Positions 42,437 through 51,448 of a stretch of 64,000 bases of DNA are shown piece after piece. Source of the DNA: Actinomycetota bacterium (GTDB lineage Bacteria; Actinomycetota; Coriobacteriia; Anaerosomatales; Anaerosomataceae); assembly GCA_009668945.1 (NCBI GenBank), contig SBEH01000001.1, positions 305,776 through 369,775 of the forward strand. Direction: 5' to 3'. The notes below the pieces were generated by a model. The model ran no database searches and was not told the DNA's origin. It worked only from the letters and a program-made list of their open reading frames with translations. Made by a program: the position numbers and the translations under genes. Position 1 is the first letter of the stretch; each line of letters begins with the position of its first letter.

Positions 42437-44416
42437 TCAGCGCACCTGCGAGGCGACCCACTCCACGCGCACGTCTGTCGGGAACGACTCCTCGAGTTCG
42501 GAGACGACCTGCCGGGCTTCGTCCCCCCGTCCCGACAACTGCAGCGCGTATGCGTACCATGCGCCCGGCTCGGGGTATGTCGGGTCCAGGTCCCATACGT
42601 CCGCAAGAGCTTCGGCCGCGTCCTCGGGCCGCCCGAGCGCGATGAGCGCGGCCCCCTCGGCTGCACGGGCGTGCAGTCCCGCGGGGAAGATCTCCTTCGC
42701 CTCACGGGCCACCGCGAGCGCTTCATCGGCAGCGCCGCTCCGCACGTCCGATAGTGACAGCAACACGTTCGCGTACATGACGCGCCCCTCGTACTCCAGT
42801 GGTGCCACGGCGAAGAGCGCCTCGTACGCCTCCGCCGCGCGGCTGACCGCGGATGGGGCGCTGGCGGCCCTCGAGCCTGCGGCATTGACCGCCAGAGAGC
42901 CTGCCACCTCCGCTACACGAAGGCGTGACTCACGCAGCCACGGCATGATCTCTGTCGCCTTCACGGCATGCGCAAGAGCCGCCTCCCCGGTGGTGGCCTC
43001 CGAGCGCGCCAGCTGCACGCTGCTCGCGGTAATCGCCAGCGTGAGGGCGAGACCGACCGCCGCGCACACGGCGGTTGCCGCCACGATGGTCGACCCTAGC
43101 CGTTTGGCACTACCTTCCGCGACACTCGCGCGCGGTGAGAGCAGCACGCCGAACGCTACCCACAAGAGCGTGTTCGGCGCCACGGAACCCGGCCCGAAGA
43201 AGAGGTAGCCACAGTACCCGACTAGTGCTGCGAGCCAACCGGCATACGACAGCCGGCCGGGACCTCCGCCTTCGCCGAACGCCACTTTCCCGGCCTGCAC
43301 GAGCACGGCGACCAGGAACGCGAGCGCAAAGAGCAGGCCCGGCAGACCCACCGTGACCGCCAGCATGATGAGGTAGTTGTGGGCGTCGTACGCCACGGTG
43401 GCCGCACCGCCAAGACCCGCATACTCCATCGGTCGCAGGGACATGTACGCGTACACGAACGAGTCCGGTCCGACGCCCAGAAGCCAGTGATCTGGGATGG
43501 CCCTCAGCCCCACTTCCCACAGCTGCATGCGGCCCGAGGCCGCTAGACCCTCGGCGCTGAACATCTCTCCCAGTCTCGGCAGCGCCTGGCGGGCCAGGGC
43601 GAGCGCGGCGAGAACGAGCGCGCCCCCAGCGACGGCCGGCCCCATCTTGTCCGCGCGTGCAGGCTTGAGACGCAACCTGCCCGCGGCTAACGCGAGTGTC
43701 ACGAGGCCTACCACGCCGCCGATCCACGCGCCGCGTCCGAGCGTCGCAAACAACGCGATGGCAGATAGCCCGCAGGCGACCCACGCCAGCCATTTCAACA
43801 GCGGCTTCGCCTCTGAAAGCGCGAAAGCTGCGGCCAGCACGAGTGGCCAGACGAGGTACCCTCCGAGCATGTCCGGATTGCCGATCGTTCCGACGCCGCG
43901 GGCGGCCATCCAGCCCGGCAAATCGGCGGTCAGCGCGGGGACCCCCGCAACTTGTGAGAGCGCCACGAGTGACACCGGGACGCCACCTGCAACCGCAAGC
44001 AGCTGCAGACGCCGCATGCGCTCGGGGGAGCGCACCACGTGCATGGCGACAAGCCCGGTCGCGACGCAAAGCACCATCGTGAGCAACCCCTGGCGGTCGT
44101 CACTGCCGAGCAGCGCCTGCCACCGGTCCACGCCCGCGATCGTTGTGACAGCGGCAACCCCGAGGAACCCGACAGCCCACAGATAGCGCCTGTTGAAGCG
44201 GAGCGCCTCACGGCCCCGCAGCACGCCAACGGCGAGCGCTGCACTCCCCACACAGGCCGCTAGCGCCAGTACGAGCAGCTTGGGTGTGCTCCACGGGTCG
44301 GCCAGCACGTTGATACCCGAGCCGAACCACCCGATCGCCGAAGGCCCGAGAAGCACGGCGCCCGCCACGGCTAGCCACGCAACATCTGCGGATCTGCGGG
44401 TGATCGGCTCATTCAT
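42437..44416 (-). CDS. O-antigen ligase/Wzy-like membrane protein with C-terminal TPR-like tail (copy 3)
   Basis: 659 residues. About eleven to twelve membrane helices to residue ~470; conserved external loop features GNPDMLGGYLVWPLVL, ATLGRGAWIGG, GVGPDSFVYAYMSLRPMEY and VAYDAHNYLIMLAVTVGLPG. The soluble C-terminal part has TPR-like helices (LHARAAEGAALIALGRPEDAAEAL, ALQLSGRGDEARQVVSELE). The layout is nearly the same as copy 2 at 9481. ATG 44416 was chosen, overlapping the end of copy 4 by 8 nt; the frame continues to 44587 without a better start. Convergent with pglF. Confidence 0.82.
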   Translation of the reverse strand: MNEPITRRSADVAWLAVAGAVLLGPSAIGWFGSGINVLADPWSTPKLLVLALAACVGSAALAVGVLRGREALRFNRRYLWAVGFLGVAAVTTIAGVDRWQALLGSDDRQGLLTMVLCVATGLVAMHVVRSPERMRRLQLLAVAGGVPVSLVALSQVAGVPALTADLPGWMAARGVGTIGNPDMLGGYLVWPLVLAAAFALSEAKPLLKWLAWVACGLSAIALFATLGRGAWIGGVVGLVTLALAAGRLRLKPARADKMGPAVAGGALVLAALALARQALPRLGEMFSAEGLAASGRMQLWEVGLRAIPDHWLLGVGPDSFVYAYMSLRPMEYAGLGGAATVAYDAHNYLIMLAVTVGLPGLLFALAFLVAVLVQAGKVAFGEGGGPGRLSYAGWLAALVGYCGYLFFGPGSVAPNTLLWVAFGVLLSPRASVAEGSAKRLGSTIVAATAVCAAVGLALTLAITASSVQLARSEATTGEAALAHAVKATEIMPWLRESRLRVAEVAGSLAVNAAGSRAASAPSAVSRAAEAYEALFAVAPLEYEGRVMYANVLLSLSDVRSGAADEALAVAREAKEIFPAGLHARAAEGAALIALGRPEDAAEALADVWDLDPTYPEPGAWYAYALQLSGRGDEARQVVSELEESFPTDVRVEWVASQVR

Positions 44417-46214
44417 CGAGATACGCCCGCTCCACCATGTACGCGCGGACGTTCTCGGGAAGGTCGTACGCCAGGCCGTCCTGCGCGTACTGCCGCGCCT
44501 CGGCCGCGAACCCCAGGTTCTCGGCGTAGGCGGTTCCGGTGTAGTACCACAGCCCCGTGCGCGGATCGGCCATTTCCCCTGCGGCAAGTGCCGCGCCGGC
44601 GGCGTCCCAGGAGTTGGCTGTCCCGAGCCTGATGTCTCGCACAGCCAGATCGAAGCTCGTCATGGCCGCCGTGCAGTGCCAGTCCGCATCCGTCTTGAGA
44701 CGCTCGACGACCACCGCGAAGCGCGGGTCGTCGTACGGGGTCGGTTCGCCTTCGGCGAAGCTCGTGTTCATCGAGTTCTGCACGGTCACGATGGAATACA
44801 GCGGGTCCGGCGAGTCCTGCGCCGCAGCCAGCGTGGTCTCGATCCTGGGATTGCCGTACTCCGCCAGATCCGCGCCCCAGCGGTACTCCCAGATGCCACC
44901 GGTGGCGAAGAGACCGGCTGCGATCGCAAGCGCCACGGCGGCAACGGGAACGCGCATCAACCAGGCCCCGGGACGAGACTGCGGCGAACCGTCCGCTCGG
45001 CCCGCAACCAGCGCCGCCACAATAGCGGCCGCCAGCGCAAGCGAGATCGGGGTCACCCACGAGAAGAGCAGCGACACCAGGTACCCCGCAAGTGCGCCGA
45101 CCATGCATGCCCGCGGAAGAGACGGACGGCCCTCAAGAGGGAGCAGGGCTCTCCGGGCCAGAACCGCGCAGGCGAAGAGGGCCGACCCCAGACCGACCAC
45201 CCCGCCGCATACAAGCAGGTATAGGAGCAGGTTGTGCGGGTCGAATGTGCTCGTGAAGCTCAAGCTTTGCGGCGGGACAGCACCCCAGGTCGTGAAGCCA
45301 GTGAACTGCTCGGGGCCGACGCCGAAGACGGGAGACCTCCACGCGGAGGACGCAGCGCTCTGCCAGATCGGAAAGCGATCGCTCGCTGCGGCGGCCAGCC
45401 GTTCTTGTAGCCCTTCGGGCATCGCAGGGCCGGTGATGAGCAACATCCCCGCCGGAGCGACGAGGCCTGCGACGGCCGCGCCGATTCCGGCTGAGAGCGC
45501 CCGGAGTCGGCCGGCGCGCGACACCGCGTGAACGATCGCGACCGTCACCACTCCCACTGCCAGACCCGCCCACGTGCCGAGCGAACCGATGTACGCGATG
45601 GATACGACGCACATGGCGCCGCACGCGATCGAGACCGCGCGCTGGAGCCGGGTTGGTGCCGAGAACCCCCAGGCCCCGGCGCACAGCACGCCCATCACCA
45701 GCACCTGACCGGTCGACAGCGTGTTCTCGAGCAGTCCCGCCGGTAGTGACCCGGCGGGAATCGGGCCGAAGACCGCGAAGCGGTCCGCGATAGCGGCCAG
45801 TGCTAGAACGGCCGCGAAACAAGCTGCGGCGCGTGCCGTCCTCCCTGCATCACCGCGTCGCGCGGTCCTCAGAAGGGCGGCGGCGAAGGCCGCGCACAAG
45901 ACCCACGTCGCAGCGCCCGCCCGTTGACCCGTGCTGCCGAAGAAGGACACGCCGGGATTGGATGCGAGCACGGACGAGACCGTCAGCGCCAGAGCGGGGG
46001 CCACGAGTGCCGCCAAAACGAAGCGATCGTTTGCCAATCCGTGGCTCATCGGTCGCAACAACGCGGTCAGCGCGACCGCAATGGCGATCGTGACCAACGC
46101 GGTCATCGTTGCAGCGGGGTTGGGCAGCAAGGCCATGGCAACGGCAGCGAACGCGAGCCAGATTCCTACGGGCTCGTCGGCGGCTGCGCGAGCCAGTCGC
46201 TGGGGATTCATCAT
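44409..46214 (-). CDS. O-antigen ligase/Wzy-like membrane protein (copy 4)
   Basis: 601 residues from adjacent ATG-ATG at 46214. About ten membrane helices; LGTWAGLAVGVVT near 210-222, GVGPEQFTGFTTW and DPHNLLLYLLVCGGVVG are the family loop. It has a GPEQF in place of GPDS. The C-terminal 150 residues are soluble and helical (SFDLAVRDIRL, ENLGFAAEARQYAQDGLAY) but less clearly TPR than the other copies. It starts 34 nt after the leuD stop and overlaps copy 3, so leuD-copy 4-copy 3 form one minus-strand unit. Confidence 0.78.
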   Translation of the reverse strand: MMNPQRLARAAADEPVGIWLAFAAVAMALLPNPAATMTALVTIAIAVALTALLRPMSHGLANDRFVLAALVAPALALTVSSVLASNPGVSFFGSTGQRAGAATWVLCAAFAAALLRTARRGDAGRTARAAACFAAVLALAAIADRFAVFGPIPAGSLPAGLLENTLSTGQVLVMGVLCAGAWGFSAPTRLQRAVSIACGAMCVVSIAYIGSLGTWAGLAVGVVTVAIVHAVSRAGRLRALSAGIGAAVAGLVAPAGMLLITGPAMPEGLQERLAAAASDRFPIWQSAASSAWRSPVFGVGPEQFTGFTTWGAVPPQSLSFTSTFDPHNLLLYLLVCGGVVGLGSALFACAVLARRALLPLEGRPSLPRACMVGALAGYLVSLLFSWVTPISLALAAAIVAALVAGRADGSPQSRPGAWLMRVPVAAVALAIAAGLFATGGIWEYRWGADLAEYGNPRIETTLAAAQDSPDPLYSIVTVQNSMNTSFAEGEPTPYDDPRFAVVVERLKTDADWHCTAAMTSFDLAVRDIRLGTANSWDAAGAALAAGEMADPRTGLWYYTGTAYAENLGFAAEARQYAQDGLAYDLPENVRAYMVERAYLDE

Positions 46215-46248
46215 CCCGTTCCGGAACGTCCGAGCGCCATGCGACGCC

Positions 46249-46743
46249 TCAGGAGCCCAGCTTGGCTCGCACCGACTCGACCAGACCGCCCGACTCGATG
46301 ATGTCCTTCACGAACGGCGGGAACGCCTGAGCGGTGAAAGACCGGCCGGTGGTCTCGTTGATGATGGTACCGGCATCGGCATCGACTACCACGCGATCGC
46401 CGTCGGAGATCCCGTCTACGGCCTCCGGAGCTTCCAGGATGGGCAACCCCGTGTTGATGGCATTGCGGTAGAAGATCCGTGCGAAGCTCCTCGCGATGAC
46501 CACTGAAACCCCGGCGGCCTTGATGGCGATCGGCGCGTGCTCGCGCGAGGACCCGCATCCGAAGTTCTCATCAGCCACCAGGATGTCGCCGGCGCGCACC
46601 TTGGACACGAACCCGGCGTCGAGGTCCTCCAGGCAGTGCTTGGCGAGTTCGGCCGGGTCACTCGTGTTGAGGTACCGCGCCGGGATGATGACGTCGGTGT
46701 CGATGTCGCGTCCATACTTGTGTGCCGTGCCGGCAAACCGCAT
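46249..46743 (-). CDS. leuD: 3-isopropylmalate dehydratase small subunit
   Basis: 164 residues, short HacB-like form. DTDVIIPARYLNTSDP at 15-30, then DENFGCGSSREHAPIAIKAAG (aconitase swivel-domain motif) and SVVIARSFARIFYRNAINTGLP. It combines with LeuC (52292) to isomerise 2- to 3-isopropylmalate. ATG 46743 follows AAGGAGCG. It is 13 nt after the cytochrome gene's stop codon, and 5.5 kb from its partner leuC, whereas leuC and leuD usually adjoin. Confidence 0.94.
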   Translation of the reverse strand: MRFAGTAHKYGRDIDTDVIIPARYLNTSDPAELAKHCLEDLDAGFVSKVRAGDILVADENFGCGSSREHAPIAIKAAGVSVVIARSFARIFYRNAINTGLPILEAPEAVDGISDGDRVVVDADAGTIINETTGRSFTAQAFPPFVKDIIESGGLVESVRAKLGS

Positions 46744-46756
46744 AACCGCCGCTCCT

Positions 46757-47923
46757 TCACTCTTGGTTGAAATCATGACACAAGTTGCAGATCGGCCCTT
46801 CGTGTTGGTCATGGCAGGTGTTGCAGTACGCATCCTTGGGGAGGCGCTTGTGGTCCTGCTTGAAGCTGGGGATGTGGTTGGTCCACGGAGCGTGGCACTT
46901 GTAGCAGTCCTGGTTGGTATGGCACTTCTCCAAGCAGAGCTTCTTCTTGTCGAACCCGGAGTAACGCGGGTGCGTCCGCAGGAACAGGTCCGAATGCGGC
47001 ATGCGGATGCCATGGCAGGCATCACACGACTCCATCGAGTGGCAGCCTTCGCAGTCGGTCCTGGCAATCTTCGCCTTGCCGAACACCCGCCCTTCCGCCA
47101 GTCCTGATGCCGCGCTCGTGTCCTTCGTGTGACAGGCGTCGCACTTTGCGCTAGCTACAATCGCGTTGTGGCAAAGGACGCACTTCGACATCACAGCAGG
47201 CTGCGTGATAGGCGAGTGCCCGGTGCCAAGGTGGCAGTCGTTGCATGCCCAGCCCGCATCCAGCGGCTCGCGGTGAGACATCACCACACCCGTCGTGTCG
47301 TTCGTGAGCGGCTCCACCAGGTCCTGTTCGTGACATCGCAAGCAGTTGCGACTATCGACCGACGTCGAGTACTGCGACCTGCCAAGCCCTGCCTGCGCCG
47401 CAACATCGCTCGATCGCTTGACGATGTTTGCCAGAATGTCGGCCGGGCTCTCGTGGCACGTCACGCATGAGACCGTCACATGCGCTTGGTCGGCGGGCGC
47501 TTCGGACGCGGACACGGTGACTTGCTCGTCCGCAGACGGAATCGCGCCGCCGCCAACGTGGCACGAGAGACAGTACCGATCGCTCGTTGTGAGCCCGTAA
47601 CCGGCCGCGGCGGCCGCAACCAGTGCGGCGGCGATCACGCATGAGCCTCCGCGACCCGCAACCCAGTGTCGGACACGCACTGCTCTGCGGGGACTGCGCT
47701 TTGGCGACCCGTCAGTCGCCGCGCTGGGCGCGGCGGATGCTGTCGGACGTTTGCGCGGCTTGCGAGCGGGCGCCGGTAGCAGTAGCGCCAATCCGCCAAG
47801 TAGCAGGATCAGGACGAGCAGGACCGCAGCAGCCAGGAGGAATGTCGTCGCAGTCAGGTTGCCCGCAGGGTCCGCTATGACCTGCTGGATGACGTCAAGG
47901 AGCTGCGGGATCTGTCCGATCAC
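46757..47923 (-). CDS. membrane-anchored multihaem c-type cytochrome, 11 CXXCH plus one CX3CH
   Basis: 388 residues from GTG 47923. Two membrane helices (27-49 and 94-111) frame a Lys/Arg-rich loop; the C-terminal 270 residues face the outside. Haem-binding motifs: CLSCH, CVTCH, CLRCH, CNDCH, CVLCH, CDACH, CEGCH, CDACH, CYKCH, CNTCH, CNLCH (11 CXXCH) and the atypical CLEKCH (CX3CH). No signal peptidase site is needed with this topology. Likely an electron carrier between the quinone pool and an outside acceptor. The GTG overlaps the stop of the upstream cytochrome (GTGA), so both are made together; leuD follows. Confidence 0.87.
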   Translation of the reverse strand: MIGQIPQLLDVIQQVIADPAGNLTATTFLLAAAVLLVLILLLGGLALLLPAPARKPRKRPTASAAPSAATDGSPKRSPRRAVRVRHWVAGRGGSCVIAAALVAAAAAGYGLTTSDRYCLSCHVGGGAIPSADEQVTVSASEAPADQAHVTVSCVTCHESPADILANIVKRSSDVAAQAGLGRSQYSTSVDSRNCLRCHEQDLVEPLTNDTTGVVMSHREPLDAGWACNDCHLGTGHSPITQPAVMSKCVLCHNAIVASAKCDACHTKDTSAASGLAEGRVFGKAKIARTDCEGCHSMESCDACHGIRMPHSDLFLRTHPRYSGFDKKKLCLEKCHTNQDCYKCHAPWTNHIPSFKQDHKRLPKDAYCNTCHDQHEGPICNLCHDFNQE

Positions 47924-48915
47924 TGGCCGGTCTCCCCCACCAGGTTCTTCGCGTTCCCGGGATGGACGTGACGCACATGACAGCCGATGCACTCGGCGCT
48001 GTCATGGCAGCGGACACACTCGGGTTGATCCACGCTGCTCACAATCGAAGAATGCGCCTTGAGGAACCCGTCCGGGTGCGGCATCTCGATGCCATGACAG
48101 GCGTCGCAAAGCTGGGCTTTGTCATGACATGCGGTGCAGGCGCCGAGGTCCTTCTTCGCCTCGTCGCCGTGGGTCTGCCCGAAGCCTGGCGGATGCGGTA
48201 GTGCGGTACCGTGACATCTGACGCAGTAGTCGGATGGATGGCACTCTGCACACGATCGCAGGCTTCCGAGGCCGTGAGTGCTGTTCCACTCGGCACCATG
48301 CGTCACCTGCCATGCGCTTGTTGTCAGTCGCTCGCGCTTCGTGCGCTCTGAGTGGCATGTGGCGCAATGCACGGGCGCCGCCAGGTCTCGGTGACATGCC
48401 GTGCAGTCCTCCATCGCGTAGGCCCGCGGAACACGGCTGACCTCGCCGTGGATCGAGCTGCCGTGACAAGTAACGCACCCTCGGTCCTTCGCGCACTCGC
48501 GGTGAAGCACACGGATGCCTGCCCGCTCGGTCAGCCCGCCGAGGCTCGGCAGGTGGCACGCTTCGCATCCCTCGTCCGGCGTGACGCCGGCAGGACCGGA
48601 CAACCCACTTCCGCGCAGTGTAGACGGCAGCATCTCAAACGTCATGCGGCCGGCAAGAGAGAGCCTGGAACTCGCAGACGGAGCGTGGCACCTCGAGCAG
48701 GTCTGGCTTGCGTGCGCACCGTCAGCGTACGAGTCCGAATACGGCCGCATCGCGTGACATGCCGCGCACAGCCCCGGCACGCCCTCGGTAGTGACGATGA
48801 CCGTGAGAGCCGCGAGCACGATGCACACGGCGACGAAAGACCAGGCTATCAGACGCCGTCGCGAGGTCAGGGAACTCTCCGATCCGTCAGGGTCGGCGGG
48901 GGCTTCTCCGCACAC
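47920..48915 (-). CDS. NapC/NirT-like membrane cytochrome with 12 CXXCH motifs
   Basis: 331 residues. One N-terminal membrane helix (22-42) and an external part with twelve haem motifs: CAACH, CSRCH, CEACH, CVTCH, CTACH, CATCH, CAECH, CVRCH, CTACH, CDACH, CVRCH, CIGCH. First-position CAACHAM-x-P-Y resembles NapC/NirT-type quinol oxidases, although the total is larger. A role passing electrons from menaquinol outwards is inferred. The start at GTG 48915 is uncertain; upstream in-frame starts exist up to 48996 but add a tail with no features. A GC hairpin lies upstream at 48959-48986. Confidence 0.83.
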   Translation of the reverse strand: MCGEAPADPDGSESSLTSRRRLIAWSFVAVCIVLAALTVIVTTEGVPGLCAACHAMRPYSDSYADGAHASQTCSRCHAPSASSRLSLAGRMTFEMLPSTLRGSGLSGPAGVTPDEGCEACHLPSLGGLTERAGIRVLHRECAKDRGCVTCHGSSIHGEVSRVPRAYAMEDCTACHRDLAAPVHCATCHSERTKRERLTTSAWQVTHGAEWNSTHGLGSLRSCAECHPSDYCVRCHGTALPHPPGFGQTHGDEAKKDLGACTACHDKAQLCDACHGIEMPHPDGFLKAHSSIVSSVDQPECVRCHDSAECIGCHVRHVHPGNAKNLVGETGQ

Positions 48916-48958
48916 ATAGCGAGAACGATACCACGCCCTCGGCGAGGAGCCGAACGAA

Positions 48959-48986
48959 GAAGGGCCCCGGAAGTCCGGGGCCCTTC
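48959..48986 (-). terminator. GC-rich hairpin after the 6-haem cytochrome gene
   Basis: GAAGGGCCCCGG-AAGT-CCGGGGCCCTTC, a perfect 12-bp stem (13 with the adjoining A-T pair), lies 33 nt past the stop of the gene at 49019 on the minus strand. The trailing sequence is only modestly T-rich (GTTCGG), so it could terminate weakly or attenuate, allowing partial read-through to the next cytochrome genes. Confidence 0.6.
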
Positions 48987-49018
48987 GACTCAGCATCCCA
49001 TAGAGGATACCAGCGCGC

Positions 49019-49987
49019 CTAGTAGGACATGCTCACGCCGGTAGCGGTGCTGGCGTGGCACTTGAGGCAGACGCCGTCCTCGTGATCGTACGTTGCGGCA
49101 ACGGCAGAGCCGATGCTCGCGTAGTCCGTGGCGGACTTCATGAACCGGGCGCCAACGGTGTAGTGCGGGAAGCTGTCGACACCCGTGTTGGTGACGACGG
49201 CCGCGCCAGCATCGTGGCAGCTCGTACAGTACGCCGAGCTGGCCCACGCGACCTGCTTGCCGATGGCACCACTGCCGGCGGCACCGGGGCCGTACGAGGT
49301 GTAGTCGCTCGTCATCACGTGCGAGTTGTATGTCGCGCTGTTGTACGTGATGTCCCCGCTCGAGGTCGTCAGAGCGTAGGTGTCCGTGAAGTACGCATGG
49401 CACTGCGCACAGAACGCGGTCTCCGCACCAGCTGCGCTGCCGGACGTCATATTGTAGTCGGCGTTGCTGATGGACTGGGCTCCGACCGGGCTGGAAGCAA
49501 GGTCGGCGTTGCTGCGAAGGATGTAGCCCCGCAGTGAGGTCTGCTGAATCGTATTCGCGCCGTGAACAGCGTGGCAATCGGTGCAGCCGACGTTGTGCGC
49601 CTTGTTGGACACGTCACTGCTCGTCACGTAGTAGTTCGTGGTGTCGTTGTAGTACACGTGCACGGACGCGACACCACTCGCGCTTACGTGGCAGAACACG
49701 CAGGCGTTTGCCACGGTGTCGTCCAAGAGGACTTCACCTGCCGTCGACGACTTGTGCACCGCGTGGCACACGAGGCACTTCTGAGTGTTCAGCAGATAAC
49801 CAGTATGCGGCGTCGGCGGCGTCGTGTTGTTGTTCGGGCTCGCTGACGACCAGGCGATCTGGTTGGACTCGGTGCTCGCATACGCTACAGCGGCAAACGC
49901 CGCCACGAGCGCAAGAGCGAGAAGCAGAACAAACGCGGTCTTCTTCATAGAGAATCCCTTTCTCAGAGTAATCACCTTTGTAGGCAT
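49019..49987 (-). CDS. secreted six-haem c-type cytochrome
   Basis: 322 residues. N-terminal signal: basic residues, then VLLLALALVAAFAAVAYA, with a likely cleavage after AYA. Haem motifs CLVCH, CVFCH, CTDCH, CAQCH, CTSCH and CLKCH, six in total, two of them as CxxCHAVH (doubled-CXXCH style). The mature part is Ser/Thr/Tyr-rich, unusual for a cytochrome, and suited to the exterior. ATG 49987 lies behind GGGAGGTG (49998-50005) at 8 nt; ATG 49948 (MKKTAF) is a credible alternative. It ends with a hairpin 33 nt downstream. Confidence 0.85.
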   Translation of the reverse strand: MPTKVITLRKGFSMKKTAFVLLLALALVAAFAAVAYASTESNQIAWSSASPNNNTTPPTPHTGYLLNTQKCLVCHAVHKSSTAGEVLLDDTVANACVFCHVSASGVASVHVYYNDTTNYYVTSSDVSNKAHNVGCTDCHAVHGANTIQQTSLRGYILRSNADLASSPVGAQSISNADYNMTSGSAAGAETAFCAQCHAYFTDTYALTTSSGDITYNSATYNSHVMTSDYTSYGPGAAGSGAIGKQVAWASSAYCTSCHDAGAAVVTNTGVDSFPHYTVGARFMKSATDYASIGSAVAATYDHEDGVCLKCHASTATGVSMSY

Positions 49988-50055
49988 TAAACGAATCACC
50001 TCCCATTCGCCCTGAATCTAGAACAAGCCGAAGCAATCCGGCATCACACACTCGT

Positions 50056-50091
50056 GCGCGCACATACGGCTGCGCGCAACAGCAACTGTTG
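50056..50091 (-). terminator. paired hairpins after the NHL-propeller gene
   Basis: Two perfect inverted repeats: CAACAG-CAA-CTGTTG (50077-50091) and GCGCGCA-8 nt-TGCGCGC (50056-50077), just after the stop codon of the gene at 50097. The second is strong and GC-only. A TTGACA (minus strand, 50095-50090) overlaps the first and could be a promoter element for the six-haem cytochrome gene. Confidence 0.45.
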
Positions 50092-50096
50092 TCAAT

Positions 50097-51440
50097 CTAC
50101 CATTGGGAATCAGCAGAATCAACGCCTGGGTTGAATACAAGTTCGCCCGACTCACCCTCGTCTTCGCGTTCCGCGTCCTCGTCCCTGCGTCGACGCCTGC
50201 GCATCAAGGCGACCAGAAGCGCAAGAAGCAGCAAGATGAGCGGCGCACAACATACCGCCCACGGGAAGGTAATCCCCCGGAGCGTGGTTACGGCATTCCC
50301 GCCTGACCCATCCAACCGGACGATCTGCACTCTGTGGTTTGCGGTATCGGCAACCGCAAACCAGTCACGCGCTGGATCGTAGGAGATGCCCATGGGGTAG
50401 TAGAACTGCGCATCGGCCTTCCCGTAGCCACCGTAGGTCGCGTTGATCTCTCCCGTCGCAGGGTCGGCAGCGTAGATGCAGAACCCGAACGCATCGACGA
50501 AGATGAGCCTGCCGTTCGCGTCCTGTGTCAGTCCGGCCGGAACCTGCAACTGCATCGCAAGAGCGGCCGTGGCAGTGTCCTCGGTGCTGCTCGAAACGAC
50601 ATACTCCCTCATCACGGTCTGGTCTGGGGTCGGCGCCGCGCCGGTCTCATTCCTTGTCCCTCTTGCCGAGGTGATCGGATTGGCCCATCTCGGCGACATG
50701 TCGCTGCCGGAGAATGCCTTCAACTGCGAGTTGTGGGTATCGCAGATGTAGAAGGTCCCGTCTTCGCCGATGAGTGCCCCGTTGGGCATGTCGACCTGAT
50801 TCTCATTCGAGCCGCGCGATGACCACTTCGCCACCTGTTCGCCCTGCGTGTTGAACAGGTACAGTCCGTCCGCAGCGGTCACGAGTACTCGATCGCCGCC
50901 CAACGCGATCTGAATAGGCTCAGGAACCCGCAGTACGCGGTCGATTTCACCGTCGGCGTTCCATACAAGAACCAGACCGGTGGTTGATGAGGCCACGTAG
51001 ACCTCGCCATTCTCGCTCACCGCGATTCCCGCCGGCCGGTCTAGCATCGCGGCTCCGCCAGCGTCCGCTCCTACTGTGAGTTCGCGCTCGAAGCTGCCGT
51101 CGGGATTGAAGCCTAGAACTCGGCTCGTGCCAGCATCTGTTACCCAGATCGTTCCGTCCGGCGCTATCGCCGTGTGCTCCGGAGTCTGCAGCTGGTCAGC
51201 CGCATCGGCACTCGTGCCGTAGATGGAGCGGATCCAGACCAGTCCTTCGGACTCCTTGACAGTACCGGGAGCGGACGCAGGGATGAGGAGACTGGATACG
51301 AACCCGACGATACTGAGGAGCAAGATGAACAGAACCACCAGCACGCCGACAAGCGCCCAGCGCATCCTGTTGAATCGAGCGCCCTCGTCGTCCCGCTCGT
51401 CCGGATTCTCCGAGGGCAGATTGTCCTCCGTGCCTCTCAT
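50097..51440 (-). CDS. membrane-anchored NHL-type beta-propeller protein
   Basis: 447 residues. One membrane helix at about 27-52 (WALVGVLVVLFILLLSIVGFV), then six or so NHL/blade repeats (TAIAPDGTIWVTDAGTSRVLGF, GIAVSENGEVYVAS, PMGISYDPARDWFAVADTANHRV), and a second hydrophobic segment (FPWAVCCAPLILLLLALLVAL) followed by a long Arg run and an acidic tail. The propeller therefore lies outside between two anchors. Position inside a cytochrome block suggests a scaffold; that is inference. ATG 51440 follows AGAGGTG. It starts 9 nt after the TPR gene's stop codon. Confidence 0.72.
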   Translation of the reverse strand: MRGTEDNLPSENPDERDDEGARFNRMRWALVGVLVVLFILLLSIVGFVSSLLIPASAPGTVKESEGLVWIRSIYGTSADAADQLQTPEHTAIAPDGTIWVTDAGTSRVLGFNPDGSFERELTVGADAGGAAMLDRPAGIAVSENGEVYVASSTTGLVLVWNADGEIDRVLRVPEPIQIALGGDRVLVTAADGLYLFNTQGEQVAKWSSRGSNENQVDMPNGALIGEDGTFYICDTHNSQLKAFSGSDMSPRWANPITSARGTRNETGAAPTPDQTVMREYVVSSSTEDTATAALAMQLQVPAGLTQDANGRLIFVDAFGFCIYAADPATGEINATYGGYGKADAQFYYPMGISYDPARDWFAVADTANHRVQIVRLDGSGGNAVTTLRGITFPWAVCCAPLILLLLALLVALMRRRRRRDEDAEREDEGESGELVFNPGVDSADSQW

Positions 51441-51448
51441 GTGCACCT

